Program-made: the position numbers and the translations under genes
Shown: one piece after another, positions 6,324 through 6,536 of the stretch
Layout: the number at the start of each line of letters is the position of its first letter
Numbering within the stretch: the stretch's first letter is position 1
Notes under the pieces: generated by a model
Told to the model about the DNA's origin: nothing
Databases searched by the model: none
Seen by the model: only the letters and a program-made list of their open reading frames with translations
Source: Kurthia populi
GTDB taxonomy: Bacteria > Bacillota > Bacilli > Bacillales_A > Planococcaceae
DNA length: 6,536 nucleotides
Direction: 5' to 3'
Assembly (NCBI RefSeq): GCF_042686175.1
Contig: NZ_JBHUOR010000084.1
Location: forward strand, 1 to 6,536

Positions 6324-6433
6324 TAAATTCCCATGAACCACGAAGATTTAAGCAAAATCTATTCATACTATCGTCTATTCCCGATGGCAATTCATCAAAA
6401 ACATTAAAATTGTGTAACAAAATTTTAACAGAT
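6316..6433 (-). pseudogene. Possible 3' tail of an interrupted ORF
   Basis: From the repeat boundary, one minus-strand frame stays open for 38 codons and ends with TAA at 6316-6318. The peptide ends NRFCLNLRGSWEFID. Followed into the repeat, the frame stops six codons later, so no start is present and the real 5' part, if there was one, has been lost or lies elsewhere. I do not recognise the peptide, and it does not resemble the C-terminus expected of YlmD. In AT-rich DNA an open stretch of this length can arise by chance, so it may be plain intergenic sequence. Nothing else is visible in 6250-6433 apart from the candidate promoter. Confidence 0.3.
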
Positions 6434-6535
6434 GACGAATTGTAATATTAAGTGCACCACTCAAAATAAATAAAAAAAGACCCATTCAATATGAGCCTGT
6501 ATAATTAAAGTTCCTACACCAAAATCAACAGGGGG
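6434..6535. repeat. Right copy of the perfect 102-bp inverted repeat, probably the end of an insertion sequence
   Basis: This is the exact reverse complement of bases 1-102. The flanking bases differ (ACAGAT before it, against GTAAAG after the left copy), so the boundary is well defined, give or take a few shared bases. The orientation places the body of the element to the right, outside the window, with its transposase, if present, reading leftward into the terminator at 6497-6472. The two copies would therefore be the same end of one element family in opposite orientations. Confidence 0.8.
6472..6497 (-). terminator. Intrinsic terminator inside the right repeat
   Basis: This mirrors the hairpin at 39-64: GGCTCAT and ATGGGTC around ATTGA, followed by seven T residues on the minus strand (6478-6472). 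It would stop leftward transcripts from the element outside the window before they reach the truncated ORF and ylmE. Confidence 0.6.
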
Positions 6536-6536
6536 C

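Overview
The window looks like a Gram-positive Bacillales chromosome, probably Lysinibacillus, Solibacillus or a relative. The reasons are low GC, AGGAGG-type ribosome binding sites, a T-box leader on ileS, and the division block ylmE-sepF-ylmG(yggT)-ylmH-divIVA-ileS in the order known from Bacillus subtilis. The genus is inferred from general protein resemblance, not from a search.

All six genes lie on the minus strand, so the transcript runs from high to low coordinates. From 6433 to 6250 is an AT-rich stretch holding the possible 3' tail of an interrupted ORF and a candidate sigma-A promoter. It is followed by ylmE (PLP-binding protein, 5572-6249), sepF (Z-ring and membrane anchor with a glutamine-rich linker, 4981-5556), yggT/ylmG (small membrane protein, 4700-4951), a strong intrinsic terminator (4631-4666), ylmH (S4 RNA-binding protein, 3824-4615), divIVA (polar/septal coiled coil, 3213-3734), a T-box leader with its own promoter (2926-3208) and ileS (isoleucyl-tRNA synthetase, 117-2897). 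The first five genes concern cell division, PLP homeostasis and ribosome-associated RNA binding. ileS is controlled separately by uncharged tRNA-Ile through an ATC specifier codon.

The feature the genes do not explain is at the edges. Bases 1-102 and 6434-6535 are a perfect 102-bp inverted repeat. Each copy carries an intrinsic terminator that reads into the window, as expected for the 3' end of a transposase gene. The simplest reading is that the window is a whole contig that stops inside two oppositely oriented copies of one insertion sequence, one just after ileS and one upstream of ylmE. The usual neighbours, ylmD upstream and lspA downstream, are not seen.

I found no wholly new system. 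The points most worth a second look are the flanking inverted repeat, the terminator placed directly against the ylmH ribosome binding site, the SepF glutamine linker and the truncated ORF next to the right-hand repeat.
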